From contig NC_083605.1 in NCBI RefSeq assembly GCF_029168945.1, positions 32,129,280-32,193,279 on the forward strand: 64,000 bases of DNA. The letters run 5' to 3'. Shown here piece by piece: positions 10,920-24,400 of the stretch; the stretch's first letter is position 1; every line of letters starts with the position of its first letter. The DNA comes from Cannabis sativa. Taxonomy: Eukaryota; Streptophyta; Magnoliopsida; Rosales; Cannabaceae. Below the pieces are notes generated by a model, which did no database searches, was not told the origin of the DNA, and worked only from the letters and a program-made list of their open reading frames with translations. Made by a program: the position numbers and the translations under genes.

Positions 10920-11560
10920 TGCGAGATTTATTTTTCAGAGTATTCTGGGTTTTGTATTTTTCTCGACAGATTATCGATTAGTTCTCGAAAGCTTCTCGAA
11001 GCAGATGTTCTAAGGTCAGGGATGACCTTTCTCGAATGCTTTTCGATAGGCTCTTGAAGCCAATATTTATCGATATGAGTCTTTTGGATTTTGTATTTTT
11101 CTCGACTGGTTATCGATTAGTTCTCGAAGCAGATGTTGCAAGGTCAGGAATGACCTTTCTCGAATGTTATTTGATAGGTTTTCGATAGGTTCTCGAAGCC
11201 AATACTTATCGATATGATATCGATGATATGTCGATAGTTCTATATAGTGTCTCAACTACCTCAATGTCATGTCATGACATTATTTTTCTCGAATTGTTAT
11301 CGATAAGTTCTCGAAAGGTTCTCGAAGCAAATGTTCCAAGGTTTGGGATGACCTTTCTCGAATGTTATTCGATAGATTTTCAATAGGTTCTTGAAGCCAA
11401 TCTTTATCGATATGTCGAAAATTTTGTTGAGTGTCCCAAATGCCTCAATGTCAAGACATTATATCTATAGATTATCGACACTTTGTCAATTTTTCTCACT
11501 GCTCGAAATCATGGCACTTCTTATCGATGGGATATCGATGAGATGTCGTTAGGTTGTCGA
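10920..11560. repeat. Degenerate TCGA-rich direct repeats in MULE1
   Basis: Imperfect direct repeats built from ctcgaa, atcgat and related words. The phrase tttttctcgac/a..ttatcgat recurs near 10958, 11096 and 11283, each time followed by gttctcgaagcagatgtt..aaggt..ggatgacctttctcgaatg. The spacing is irregular (about 140 and 190 bp). The reverse-complement vocabulary (tcgagaaccc, atcgataatc) appears on the far side of the MuDR fragment at 12010-12490. Confidence 0.75.
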
Positions 11561-11624
11561 TTATATTAAATTTCTTTAATTTTGGTTTTTTATATTTTTT
11601 TGGTATTGTTTCCTAACGAACCTT

Positions 11625-11998
11625 TTGTTGTTTCAAATTACAGGATCAATTGTGTTCCTTGTTATATCGTACGATGGTGTTTGGTGTGTTGAAGGTTTTA
11701 ATTGGATTTATAAAGCTAAAGACAGATTGACGTTAATAGTTAGAACTGACACAACCATACAACAATTGCGTCAGATTTTATATGAAGAGTTGGAGGTTGA
11801 TCCTTTGGCGTATGATTTGAAATTGGAGATTTGTTCCTTGTACATGAAAGGAAAATGATTCCGCCAGAGGTTATTAAGAAAGAACGCCAACTAAGAACGT
11901 TCTTAGATATGAGGGCAATAATGTCAAACACATAATTTATGCCATTATTTGTGACTAAGGTAAAAAAAAGTTGGGAATTCGGAGTACAATCTAATATA
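11625..11998 (+). pseudogene. MuDR/MURA transposase N-terminal fragment
   Basis: The plus-strand frame has VFLVISYDGVWCVEGFNWIY, KDRLTLIVRTDTTIQQLRQI and EELEVDPLAYDLKLE, the pattern of the N-terminal domain of plant Mutator transposases (the MuDR-type domain ahead of the zinc finger and MULE core). At about 11856 one missing A breaks the frame; the next frame continues with MIPPEVIKKERQLRTFLDM up to a stop at about 11930, and a further piece reads MPLFVTKVKKSWEFG. The catalytic DDE core is absent. Family assignment is from remembered pattern, not a search. Confidence 0.7.
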
Positions 11999-12004
11999 AA
12001 AAAC

Positions 12005-12680
12005 ACTAAATCCTATCGAGAACCCGTCGAGAACCCATCGATAATCAGTAAACACTCACCAAACATGAATTAATACTTTTGAGAACCTATCGAGAATCCA
12101 TCGACAATATGTCGATAATCAAACTTACATAAATTAAAAGAAAATATCATCAAAATGAAATGTATTTAAACACAAATAATGTATAATTGATCTAACTAAA
12201 AAAACCAAAAACAAACTTATTTTAACAATATCTTGTCGATAACCTATCTAGAATCTGTCGATAAATAATCGAGAACATACATAACCACCGCCACCACAAT
12301 AGATCGGAAAACACCATACGTACCATATAAAACAGACCATAAATTAAGAAAAAATCATCAAAATAAAATGTATTTCAACACAAATAATATATAATCTCTC
12401 TAAATTAACCACAAAAAAAAAACTAAAAACAAACTTTTTTTAACAACATCTTGTCGATTACCTATCGAGAATCTGTCGATAATTAATCGAGAACATACAT
12501 AACCACCACCACCACACTAGATTGGAAAGCACCATAACCACCATATAAAACCGACTATAAATTAAGAAAAATTCATCAAAATAAAATGTATTTCAACATA
12601 AATCATATATAATCTCTCTAAATTAACCACAAAAAATAAAACTAAAAATAAACTTTTTATTGATAACACTTTCTTGCTGC
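12005..12680. repeat. TCGA-rich repeats and ~210-bp tandem repeat in MULE1
   Basis: The phrase tcatcaaaatraaatgtatt recurs at about 12147, 12355 and 12573, spacing 208 and 218 bp. Each unit carries an ataatctctctaaattaacc-type segment, and the first two also carry a cttgtcgat.acctat..agaatctgtcga segment. The tcgagaaccc-type words here are inverted relative to those at 10920-11560, so the MuDR fragment lies between loosely inverted repeat fields. Confidence 0.8.
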
Positions 12681-12690
12681 TGAAAATATC

Positions 12691-12942
12691 TTGAAGGTCA
12701 AGGGCTCCTTCACGATGTCATCTTCAAAATCCCCTTCTGCACCAGCGAAGAAGAACACTGCGACTCCGAAAGCAAAGGCTCCGAAAGCTTGTTGCGAGAG
12801 AGGAAAAGCGGTTAAGGGAGGTGGGGACGCGACTGGGGGAGGTGGGGACGCGGCTGGGGGTCGACTGGGGGACGGCTGGGGGCCGAGGCTTGGGGACGGC
12901 TGGGGTACAGCTAGGGGATGGCTGGTTGACTTAGGGAGGTGA
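12691..12942 (+). other. G-rich minisatellite with an incidental ORF
   Basis: An 83-codon frame starts MKVKGSFTMSSSKSPSAPAK and then becomes Gly/Trp-rich because the DNA at about 12808-12925 consists of irregular ggctggggg and ggtggggacg units with many runs of four or five G. It lies just inside MULE1's right inverted repeat. A basic, Ser/Pro-rich N-terminal piece might be a captured exon, but I recognise no family. The runs of G would permit G-quadruplexes on the plus strand. Confidence 0.45.
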
Positions 12943-13136
12943 AGAAGAAAACGAGAGGGGCGGCTGGAGAGAGAGATTGTTTTTGAGTTTATTTAAGTTT
13001 TGAAAATAAATAAATAATAAGGGTATTTTTGGAAAAAAGGAGAAGTTAATTAATTAGTATTGTATAAAATATTTAAGAGGGTATTTTTTGAAATAGGAAT
13101 TTTTTATGTATATTAAATGAAATTTCTCTTTTAAAA

Positions 13137-13740
13137 TTGTGTTCTCAGAAAAAAAAAAAATTAATTTTTTGTAGTTTTTAAAAAGGTAAAGTAGTTTGAC
13201 TAATGTTTCTTCAAAATATTTTTTCAAAAAAATGGAAAAAAAAAACAAAAATCATATTTGAATGATGTAAAGTAATTTCTTTTTTGAAATTAATTTATTT
13301 TTAATTTTAACTCTATTAGGCTTTGTTTTCTAGTTTCTTTTTTAAAAAATAGCATTCTAAGATATTTATTTATTGTTAAGTTTTATATAACTAAAGGAAT
13401 AAATATCTCTTTACACAAAAAAAATAATGAACATTTGTATAGTTTTTTTTAAAAAAAAAGATATTTACTCTAAAATTGTCATTAAGTACAATGTGTCTAA
13501 AATGATACTTTTAATTCTAAAATTATTCTCCCATATTAAAATATAGTAAACTAATTCATGTTTGTATAAGCAATCCACATAGCTTGAGCAGTACGATCCC
13601 GACAACGTGCCATTACTACAGCAGATTAATTAGATAAATTCACTTCAGATCTTGATACACTGGTGCTAACTCCTTCTATGTTGTCTTCTCCTCAAATTCT
13701 TTTCTTCCCATTCTATAAACATACGATCATGATGTGTTTG
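13137..13740. other. Harbinger copy 1 non-coding flank of transposase
   Basis: A+T-rich DNA aligned with 45215-45809 of copy 2. It repeats the word gtttttaaaa.ggtaaagtag and tttgttttctagtttctttt. No gene was seen. It is probably the 3' untranslated and subterminal region of the Harbinger element, since the transposase is on the minus strand. Confidence 0.6.
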
Positions 13741-14360
13741 TTAACGAATAAAATTATGAAAAGCACAACAAGCAATAACTATCATAGTTTGTCGACTCAA
13801 TTTGTAACGTGACATCATCTTTAGTATAGGAAAACGTACTGTCAACACACTAAAACATCGCTCAATTACATTTCTTAGTGAAGAAGGCCTATAATTGAAC
13901 AGTTCATTCTTACCACATGGTCGATTACCTCTATTATTATATTCTTGCAAGTGATATCTTTCGCCACGATATAATTGAAGAAAACTTTTTGTACATGAGA
14001 ATCCAAAATCCATAAATAATATTCACCTAATATGCCGAAAATAATAATTAGTATATGCATCATCACATAATATAAAAAAAACAATATTAAGCTTTCAAAA
14101 CCTTCTTTGGACAATGAAAACTTATATTCAGTTTTTGTAATTTCATCTATAAATACCATGGAATTATTTGCGGTACCTTCCCAATTGGCAGATACAAAAG
14201 TAAAAAATATGTAAAAATTACAAGCACACAAGACATTTTGTGTTACTACACCTTTACGATCTCTATAGCTGACTTGCTTATCTTTAGGAACACATGTGTT
14301 CCATCAATTGCACCAATATAAGTCTCACAACACGAAACCATTAAATACCAATAAATTTTT
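13741..14360 (-). pseudogene. PIF/Harbinger transposase remnant, copy 1
   Basis: The minus-strand frame ending at 13741 shows RGERYHLQEYNNRGNRPCGK, then KNELFNYRPSSLRNVIERCF and MIVIACCAFHNFIR, the C-terminal block of HARBI1-like DDE nucleases. Upstream frames carry ANWEGTANNSMVFIDEITK (DDE region) and a GTHV piece near 14300. Frame changes near 14010 and stops break it. It is collinear with copy 2 (45810-46390). The N-terminal part present in copy 2 is missing because homology ends at 14465. Confidence 0.88.
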
Positions 14361-14465
14361 ATACAAAAATAATATAAGATCATGTGAAGGTATACTATAA
14401 CGAATTTAGTTAATTACCTAGAACCATGTATAATATTTTGAGGAATTGATAATATGTGAAGGAAG

Positions 14466-15640
14466 AAAGCCCACGTTCTTCAGATTCTTCTCATTTAATA
14501 AGAAGTCTGCTGCTCGCAGCCCATATGGAAGATTAAGTAGAATTCTGTGGTGCTCGGCTATTTCAAGAGTAGGAACTGGTCTCCGAGGAACCGCTGCAAA
14601 CAGATAAAAGTTTTGTAAATGACTTTAAAGATACCAATTAATACATTTTAAAGGTAGTTGTGTTTATGGGAGAGAGGCCTGTCGTCCAGAAGAAGTCTTC
14701 TATAAACTCTATCTTGTTTGGCAACCTAACTATGATCTTGCGATCACCAGTATAAGTCCCAAGATAGTAGAAGCCTCCTACAACATTCTTCCTCACATGG
14801 ACTTCTTTGACCGAGTAGAAGTAGGCTATCTCCAAAGGAGTGAGGCACTCCCATCCGAAAATGTGGTATAGGACCTTCAGGCTCACAAGGATCCTATACG
14901 AGATGGGGTTTGGTTGAAATGGGGATACCTTGAGCTAGTTGCAGTATTCTTTAAAATAATTCCTAAGGGGAAGGACCGCCCTAGCCTTGATGTGCTCGAG
15001 GTTCTAGGCTCTAGGCTCCAATGCCCGAGGAATAATTACTCGTGCTAGGCCCACTGCACTCCTCGCGTATTACCCTTTGTGGAGGAAAGCAGCTGAATTC
15101 CCCAGGTTCCACAGACCTTATGACACAACCTTTCCTTTGCTTGATGCCGTAGGATTTTAAGATACCGTCTACATAGGAGCCAATCGACCTAACCTTGGAT
15201 TCGATAAGTTTGGCCTCAAAAGTAACATTGGGATCTTGTGGGGTCTTTCATTTGCGAGGCCTAGGAGACATAATTTTAAACTCAAGGTCACCTGGTTCAA
15301 AAGCAACAGTGACTTCGGGTAAAAATAGAGGTCTCGCAAGTGGAATAGAAGCTATTACTGTGGGTTCAGGCCAGGCTGCGTCTCGCAAAAAACAACGTTG
15401 GCCCTCAGAAATCTCGTGGAGGAATCACCTAGAAAAATTGGCAGTCTCTTCTTGGTTTGACTTAATCAGATGGTCTTTAATTCTAGTATCATTCATTTCT
15501 AATTTGGACCGAGGTTGGAAATTTTTTGGTTTGTATGGGATGGCTAGTTCTTTAGGATATTCTGTTTCTAAGAATTCTGGAAAATATACTTGTGAACTAG
15601 ATTGGGAGATTTCTACAAAAAAAAAAAAAAAGAACAATCC
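14466..15640 (-). pseudogene. Fragment of a plant transposon-derived gene (Transposase_28-like)
   Basis: Minus-strand exon-like pieces: after a long T tract and AG near 15618, ISQSSSQVYFPEFLETEYPK; around 14960-14860, YRILVSLKVLYHIFGWECLT; then EIAYFYSVKEVHVRKNVVGG and IEFIEDFFWTTGLS at 14820-14680; after an intron-like gap ending gtttgcag near 14594, VPRRPVPTLEIAEHHRILLN. The WRIL...G..P....F...Y pattern resembles the putative plant transposon protein family often found in gypsy-type elements; this is inference. Stops interrupt the middle. The gene is cut at 14465 by the Harbinger junction, and its 5' side would continue past the Tekay element at 40978. Confidence 0.5.
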
Positions 15641-15764
15641 CAATTCCTGGATGAAATTAATTAAACTAGAGGCTTAAGGAATATGATAAACCTAAATTAT
15701 GCCTAAACCCTAAAGATTATCCTGAAAACAGAAACCCTAATTAATTGCTAAACAAAATAGAATG

Positions 15765-17924
<2,160 letters not shown>

Positions 17925-17928
17925 ATTT

Positions 17929-17940
17929 TGGTATCAGAGC
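17929..17940 (+). promoter_or_regulatory. Tekay-like primer-binding site
   Basis: TGGTATCAGAGC four bases after the LTR end, complementary to the 3' end of initiator tRNA-Met. Confidence 0.93.
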
Positions 17941-18194
17941 CGCCAGGTTTGTCTACCGAAGCTTGCTAAGACATGTACAATCTTCATCAAAGAAAGCTCG
18001 GTTCACGGTTCAGTAAGCCCGTACTTGTTTAGTATATTAAAAAATTGTGAATGTGAAAACATGTTAGGAAGCTTATTAGATTTTAATTAATTATTTTAAA
18101 AAGTGTGTTGCCTTTAAATTCTTAAGAGCGGTATTAAGTTTTGATCGCTGTCTAACCTGCCTGGCTTGTGGATTCGCAGGCTAAGTCCTATAAA

Positions 18195-19498
18195 ATGGAC
18201 GCCCCGCGAAATACAAGAAGTCAGGGTGATATGGTTGAGACCGGAGGCGGTCAGAGGAATCCCCAAAATCCTTGTGATCGCGGCCGTGGTCGTGGCAGAC
18301 CTCAGGGTGGTCGCCCTGTAAATCCACCTCAAGCTCCTCTAGACTAGGAGCAAAGATTTGTAGAAATGCAAGATCGGATCTGCCAACAAGATGAAGAGAT
18401 TCAGAGATTGAGGCAGCAGGGTCCTCCTGATGTGCCTCCTCAAGTTGTTCAGGCTGTTGCAGTTCCAGCGGTGCCAGCAGAACAACCTGTTGTTGGCAAC
18501 CGTATGGAGCCGTTGTATGAAAGATTTCAGAAGTAGGCACCTCTAGTGTTTCTGGGAGGTCCTGATGTAAAGAAGGCTAAGAAGTGGCTCACAGTGATCG
18601 AGCGTATCCTCAATTTTATGGGAGTGGTTTGTAATGATCGGGTGACATGCGCCACCTTCCAGTTTCAGGAAGACGCTCTCGTGTGGTGGGAGTTGATAAC
18701 CCTCACTCGGGACGTCACAGTGATGACATGGGAAGAATTCAAGGAGTTATTTAACTCCAAGTATTACAATGAAGCTGTCCGCAGTGCAAAGCGGAAAGAA
18801 TTCACTGAATTGGTTCAAACCGAGGGCATGTCTATTACTGAGTATACGACAAAGTTTGACCGTCTGGCCAAGCTCGCAGTTGGAATTGCGCCAACTAATT
18901 TCAGTAGGAAAGAGAAATATTTGGCTGGTTTGAGTGCAAAGATCAGGCACGATTTGGTGATTACTACCACCTAGGTAACTACATACGCAGAAATGGTCGA
19001 AAAGGCTTTGAGAGCGAAGGGTGCAGTGAAATTTCTTAAGGAGCCCTGGGTGACTCCGAGCGTTGGTGGAACCCCCACTGTTCCTACTCCTCTTTATGGT
19101 AGGGATGGTGGTGACTCCACCACTGAACAGAAAAGGAAAGTGTTTCCTGCATCTAGTGGTTCAAGGCAAAGCAAGCGGTTTCGTGGGAAACAAGGCAGAG
19201 GTGGACGCCAGGGTTATTCTTACCCTGAGTGTCCATGGTGCAAGAAACATCATCCGGGAGAGTGTAACCAGAAGACATGCTTCCTGTGTGGCATGGTGGG
19301 GCATTTCAAGAAAGATTGCCCTCAGGCAAAGAAAGAGGAGCCGAAAGCTGAGGTGAAACCAGTTCCTGCTCGAGTGTTCGCTATCACCCGGGCCGATGCT
19401 GCAACCAGTCCTTCTGTTGTGACAGGTCAGCTTCCCGTCAACAACTCCTTGTTTACAGTTTTATTTGATTCAGGAGCTACACGCTCATATGTAGCTAC
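18195..19498 (+). pseudogene. Tekay-like gag and start of protease
   Basis: Start chosen at MDAPRNTRSQGDMVETGG, the first ATG after the primer site that opens the frame. Gag core: KKAKKWLTVIERILNFMG, ALVWWELITLTRDVTVMTWEE, SITEYTTKFDRLAKL and RKEKYLAGLSAKIRHDLV (Retrotrans_gag). One CCHC zinc knuckle follows: CFLCGMVGHFKKDC. The protease active site is LFDSGATRSYVA. Three TAG stops at 18345, 18534 and 18972 all lie in the same frame where CAG (Gln) is expected. The reading is cut at 19498 by the Angela-like insertion and resumes at 35632. Confidence 0.95.
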
Positions 19499-21394
19499 TG
19501 TTGGGTTTTATGCCCTAAATAAAACTCATTTCAATATAATCAGATTTACTTATTAATATAGATCAGAAATAACATTTAATGTTGCATGGTTCACATGATT
19601 TATTTCATGATTATATGTACATAATGTATAAATTCATCTGAAACCCTTTTCACATACTTGATCCTGTTTATTGTGCTGTCAACACATTGGAAAGTAAACA
19701 TGACTATGTGAATAAAGTTTCCTAGATTTATCAAACATAGGGTTTTAGTGATATGATAATCTACAACAGAGTTTACTTGCATTTGGAGAAGAGCTATGTT
19801 CTTTCCAGAGCATTGGTTAAAGTAAAGCTCAGGTTGGATGCATGGAGTATGCATCGGAAGGGGCCGATATTGAACTTTGACTTAGATTTATTAAACTTAC
19901 CGGAATATCTATTCAAGTCAATATCGCCTAGTTGATCCTAGATCAAATGATCTTAATCCTGTTATGATTAGGCTCAATCTCAGGAGGCTATTCGTGTTCT
20001 TTGATTTGTTAGTTAAGCCTACTTTTAGGTAAGGGTGATACGTACATTTTGGGAACACGGTAGTGCAATTGAGTGGGAGCGCTAGCATAAACATGGAATC
20101 TATAGCTTCTATCTGGCGAATATTAAGCAAAGGATGATCTCCTTCGAGCTTGACCAAACGAACATAAATGGTGGAGTACTCATTTCACATAAGCTGAAAT
20201 ATCATTTATACGGGGTCAAGTGTTTTAAGGAATAAATACATTGTAGGGTGTAACGGTAATTTAATCCCTTTACAGTGTAGATCATTCATATAGAGGATCA
20301 GTGATCACATTAGGATTATAACAATGGATAACTAATGATGTGTCTATATGGTGGAACATATAGAGCATTCTATATAACTGAGAGTGCAATTCTAAGTTCT
20401 ATGCGTGGATTCAACGAAGAATTAATAAGTTAGTGAATTTTAGTGCTAAATTCTTGATCTACTTATTGGAAGCTCGGTTATATAGACCCATGGTCCCCGC
20501 ACTAGTTGAGATAATATTGCTTGTAAGACTCATGTAATTGGTTTTGATTAATCAATTATATTTCTCAATTTAGACTATGTCTATTTGTGAATTTTTCACT
20601 AAGTAAGGGCGAAATTGTAAAGAAAGAGTTTATAGGGGCATATTTGTTAATTATGATACTTTGTATGGTTCAATTAATAAATATGATAAATGACAATATT
20701 ATTTAATAATTATTTATAGTTATTAAATAGTTAGAATTGGCATTTAAATGGTTGAATTAGAAAATTAGCGTTTTTGAGAAAATCAGATGCAGAAAAGATA
20801 AAACTGCAAAATGGCAAAAAGTGAGGCCCAAATCCACTAAGCATGGCCGGCCACTTTTATAGGAATCTACCCCTGATATTTTCATTATTTTAATGCCAAA
20901 TAATTCAAACCTAACCGTAGTGGAATGTTATAAATAGATAGTGAAGGCTTCAGGAAAATTACACTTAAATTTTCTACTTTTTTATTCAGAAAAAACTGAG
21001 CCTTCTCTCTCCCTATCTTTGGCCGAACCCACTCTCTCTCTCTTCCTCATTGAGATTTTGAAATTCTTATTGTACGAGTAGTGCCCACACATAGCAAGTG
21101 ATACCTCAACCATAGTGAGGAAGATCGTGAAGAAAGACTTTCAGCAAGAAGGAGTTTCAGCATCAAAGATTCAGAGAAAGAGATCCAGGTTCAGATATTG
21201 ATAATGCTCTGCTACATAAAGGAATCAAGGGCTAGATATATGAACGGAAGGAGTCATTATATTCCGCTGCACCCAATGTATGGTTTACTAAACTTTATAT
21301 GTGTTTATTTCATCGTTTTAGAAAGTTCATATTTAGGGTGTTAATCAACATACTTGTGAGTAGATCTAAGATCCTGGTAAAATAAATTCCAACA
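19499..21394 (+). repeat. Angela-like 5' LTR
   Basis: 1,896 bp, tgttgggttttatgccctaa ... aataaattccaaca. Closely matches 27937-28667 joined to 34467-35631. It contains the unoccupied CACTA target gtgttttaaggaataaatac near 20221. A TATA box (tataaatag) lies at 20929-20937. Confidence 0.96.
20929..20937 (+). promoter_or_regulatory. TATA box of Angela-like LTR
   Basis: tataaatagat, about 460 bp before the LTR end; the same element recurs in the 3' LTR near 35167 (ctataaatagat). The position fits an LTR promoter with an R region downstream. Confidence 0.65.
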
Positions 21395-21397
21395 ACT

Positions 21398-21409
21398 GGT
21401 ATCAGAGCC
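21398..21409 (+). promoter_or_regulatory. Angela-like primer-binding site
   Basis: TGGTATCAGAGC followed by CATGG, three bases after the 5' LTR; matches initiator tRNA-Met. Confidence 0.93.
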
Positions 21410-21413
21410 ATGG

Positions 21414-24400
21414 TAATTGATTTACTTGCAAGAAATTTGGACTTTAAAACGATTGTTTGTTTGTTTTTGGATGGTATCATGTTGTATTGAGTGTTATTTG
21501 ATGATTGATTAATGTTTGTAAATTTTCGTAAAAAATAATTGCGATTCTGTTTCTGAAATTATTTTTATGGGATAGTATGGAAAAAATTAAGCAAGTTACT
21601 TTTTTACAGAACTCAATTTCGATTTATTTGAATTAGTTATGATTTTTCGAAGATTCGAAAAAATTGGAGCTGTGCTGAAATTTTCCTGCGATCGCAAAAA
21701 CTGTCCGTACAGCTCACAATTTTTTCGTTTTTCTTCGTTTTTTCATGCTTTTTCATGGAATTAACTTCCGATTTTTTGTGTAGTTCTGTATTTATACTAT
21801 TACTATTCCTAATTCAATTCTAATTATCATTTTGAATTAATTTAATATTTTTTAAATTTAATTCAAGATATTAGTATAATTTGAATTTGAAAATAGTTAG
21901 TATCTATTTTTTTGCTTAATAATCTATCTTATTTTAAAATTTGATTATATCTTATCTTATTTTTAAATTTAAGGTCAGATTTAAAATATTTTAAATTAAT
22001 TTTTTTTAATAAATTGACCTTATTTAAATTTAAAATAAGATAACTATAATCATGTAATTTTAAATAGATATAAGATATTTTGCTAACTTTTAAATTTTGT
22101 TATTTTATTTATTTAAATTACATTTAAAATCTAAAAAAGATATTCATTTATCTTTTCTAATTTTTTATTTAATTTTTATTTATAAAATAACATTTAAATT
22201 TTAAAAGTAGTTAGCAAATTTTCAAATGATATTTAAGTTGGTTGAAACCTTAATTTTCAAAATTGTAGGTTTAATTTTAAATTTAAATTTTTTAAAATTT
22301 TCGAAATTTTTTTATTTAATTAATTATTTTCGAAATTAATTATTTAATTTAAAATTAAATAAATCTTACATCCAACTATCCAGCTAACCTTGTTGCAGGA
22401 GTATGTGTTTTAGCTTGTTTGTAAGTTTTCAAAACCTATTATTACTTGATTGCAAATAGCCTTGGTTACCTTTAGCAAGATCTATTGATCTGATGGCTCC
22501 CTTGGTCAAGTTAATAATTTGTAACAAGTATATTTACAATCTTCTTTCATCTGTGTATGACCTAGCAACATGATAGGACCCATCCAAAGTGTGCCTGTGT
22601 GAGCCTATGTGTTTAATTTTATTATAGATGCATATAGGTTGATGTTGCTAAATAAATTATCATAGTTCTTGATAGATTTTATTTAGGCCCATTTAGTTTT
22701 TGGGGCCTATTCAATTAATAACAGTTGTTCATTTTAAGGTTAAATTCCTCTCTTTTGGGCCTTGTGTGAGAGTTGGGAGCCATAGTAGTGGGTACGACAT
22801 ACTGAACCCAGCACCCCCTCACATGAACCACCCCAATTGTGAAGGCCCATTTGCCTGATTTGAATAACTGTACTAGGTTAATTAAACTAGTTTGACCTAA
22901 TAAAATTGATTAGCAACATAATTAATTTCATTTATTTTGAAATTAATTTAAGAAAAATATAGTTTAAAGAATTTTTATTCTAAGCTAAACTATATGTATT
23001 TTCTTGTATTTAATTAAATATAGAATTATAACTATCTAGATTCTTTCTGGAGCTTAATTTACATTTTTCATTAAATATTCCTATTTAAGTTGATATTTAG
23101 TTATCTCTAACTAACCAACTTAAATCTGAATATCTTTTGGATTTAAAATTTTAAAATTAAGTTGAGGAATTTTAGGCATTGGTTATTAAGATTCTTTAAG
23201 ATATTTATTTTAAGTTAATATCTTTTCGAATATTAACTTAAAATGGAATATTTTAGATATTTTTTAAGTTAATATCTTTTCGAATATTAACTTAAAATGG
23301 AATATTTTTGAATTAAGTGGTTACAACTTAATTTTTGATATTTAATTAAATTTAAATTTAAAAATATTTAAGTTCTAGATTTTTTCTAATAAAACTTAAA
23401 TTAGATATTTTTTCAAATTTTGTGGAAAAGATACTTAGTCAAATAAGATATTTTCTAGATAGTTATTTCTAGACTACTTATTATTTTGTAATATTAAATA
23501 GGAAAATATTATACATTGTGAAATTAATTATTTAAATAATTAATTTTGGTACAATTTATTTTAAGTATATTTTTCCTAGTATTAAACTAGAGATTAATAA
23601 TTAAGCCTTCTCTACACTTAATCATTTATTTCTTGAATTTAATACATTTAATTAATTTGAAAATTAAATATCTAAGTTGATTTTCATCATGATACTTAAA
23701 TATTTCTTTTTCATGACACTTAATTAAATAGAAAATTATTTTTAGTTGAAATTTATGTTTTTTAACTAAATTTAAATAATTTTCAAAATATATTTTTTCT
23801 TTATTTTATTAATCAAATTTCGAAATTGCATTTCTTAAATGCTGGAATTTCGAATTTTATCTGAAAAATAGATTAAAGTTGTAAATTATTTATTTTAATT
23901 TTGGACCAACTTAAATCAATTATTTTTTCAATTAATGATTAATTAAAATAAATGAAGTAAAATATATTTTTCTTTATTTTATTAATCAATTTTCGAAATT
24001 GCATTTCATAATGCAAGATGATTTTGAATTTATCTTGAAAAATAGATTAAGTTGTAAATTAATTATTAGATCAACTTAAATCAATGATTTTTTCATTTAT
24101 TGATTAATTTAAAATAAATTGAATTAAAGTATAGTATTAGAAATTGAATTAATTAGTCAAAGGAAAATCTAGATAGATGATATTTTTGCATGAAGTATTT
24201 TTCTAGTGTATTTAATTAAATAGAAAATTAATATTTAAGTTGATTTTCATCATCATACTTAAATATTTGAAATTTTTCTTATACATTTAATTAAATAGGA
24301 AAATTATATTTTTTGTTGTAAATTAATTTTATTAATTAATTTTGGGCCAACATTAAATTAGAATAATTTTTCCAGGATTAATTTTTTATTTTAACATGCA

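Larger units (their letters stand above)
2738..13127. mobile_element. MULE1: Mutator-like element carrying nested insertions
   Basis: Long terminal inverted repeats of about 130 bp: the left arm starts ggaaatttcacttaatatac and the right arm, read on the minus strand, starts agaaatttcatttaatatac. They stay alignable through about 2875 and 12995. The flanks tttttaaat (2729-2737) and cttttaaaa (13128-13136) form an imperfect 9-bp TSD, the Mutator size. Harbinger copy 2 near 45195-45230 shows the unoccupied site. Without copia-1 and MULE2 the element is about 2.7 kb, and it keeps only a broken MuDR N-terminal coding fragment, so it cannot be autonomous. Confidence 0.88.
1782..14465 (-). mobile_element. 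PIF/Harbinger-related segment, copy 1 (split by MULE1)
   Basis: Bases 1782-2737 plus 13128-14465 match 42764-43554 plus 45090-46546 nearly base for base. The coding part (13741-14360, minus) is a HARBI1-type transposase remnant. Near 2469 lies tcctgtttggttgagttttt, which resembles Harbinger-type ends, and gtttttaaaattgtgttctc recurs on both sides of the MULE. Homology stops at 14465 inside ggaag, where a different transposon-derived gene begins, so this copy has lost the part encoding the transposase N-terminus and ORF1. I could not fix terminal inverted repeats or a TSD for the whole unit. Confidence 0.72.

Noticed and set aside
15195..15677. 160-codon plus-strand ORF
   Set aside because: No recognisable family; it lies antisense to exon-like minus-strand sequence with an intron-like T tract and AG, which explains the region better.
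17929..17940. TGGTATCAGAGC motifs considered as tRNA gene ends
   Set aside because: Each follows an LTR and is not part of a cloverleaf; they are primer-binding sites. No tRNA gene was found.
19600..20157. Small ORFs in the Angela-like LTRs, repeated at 28029-28595
   Set aside because: They recur only because the LTRs are copies; no domain and opposite orientation to the element.
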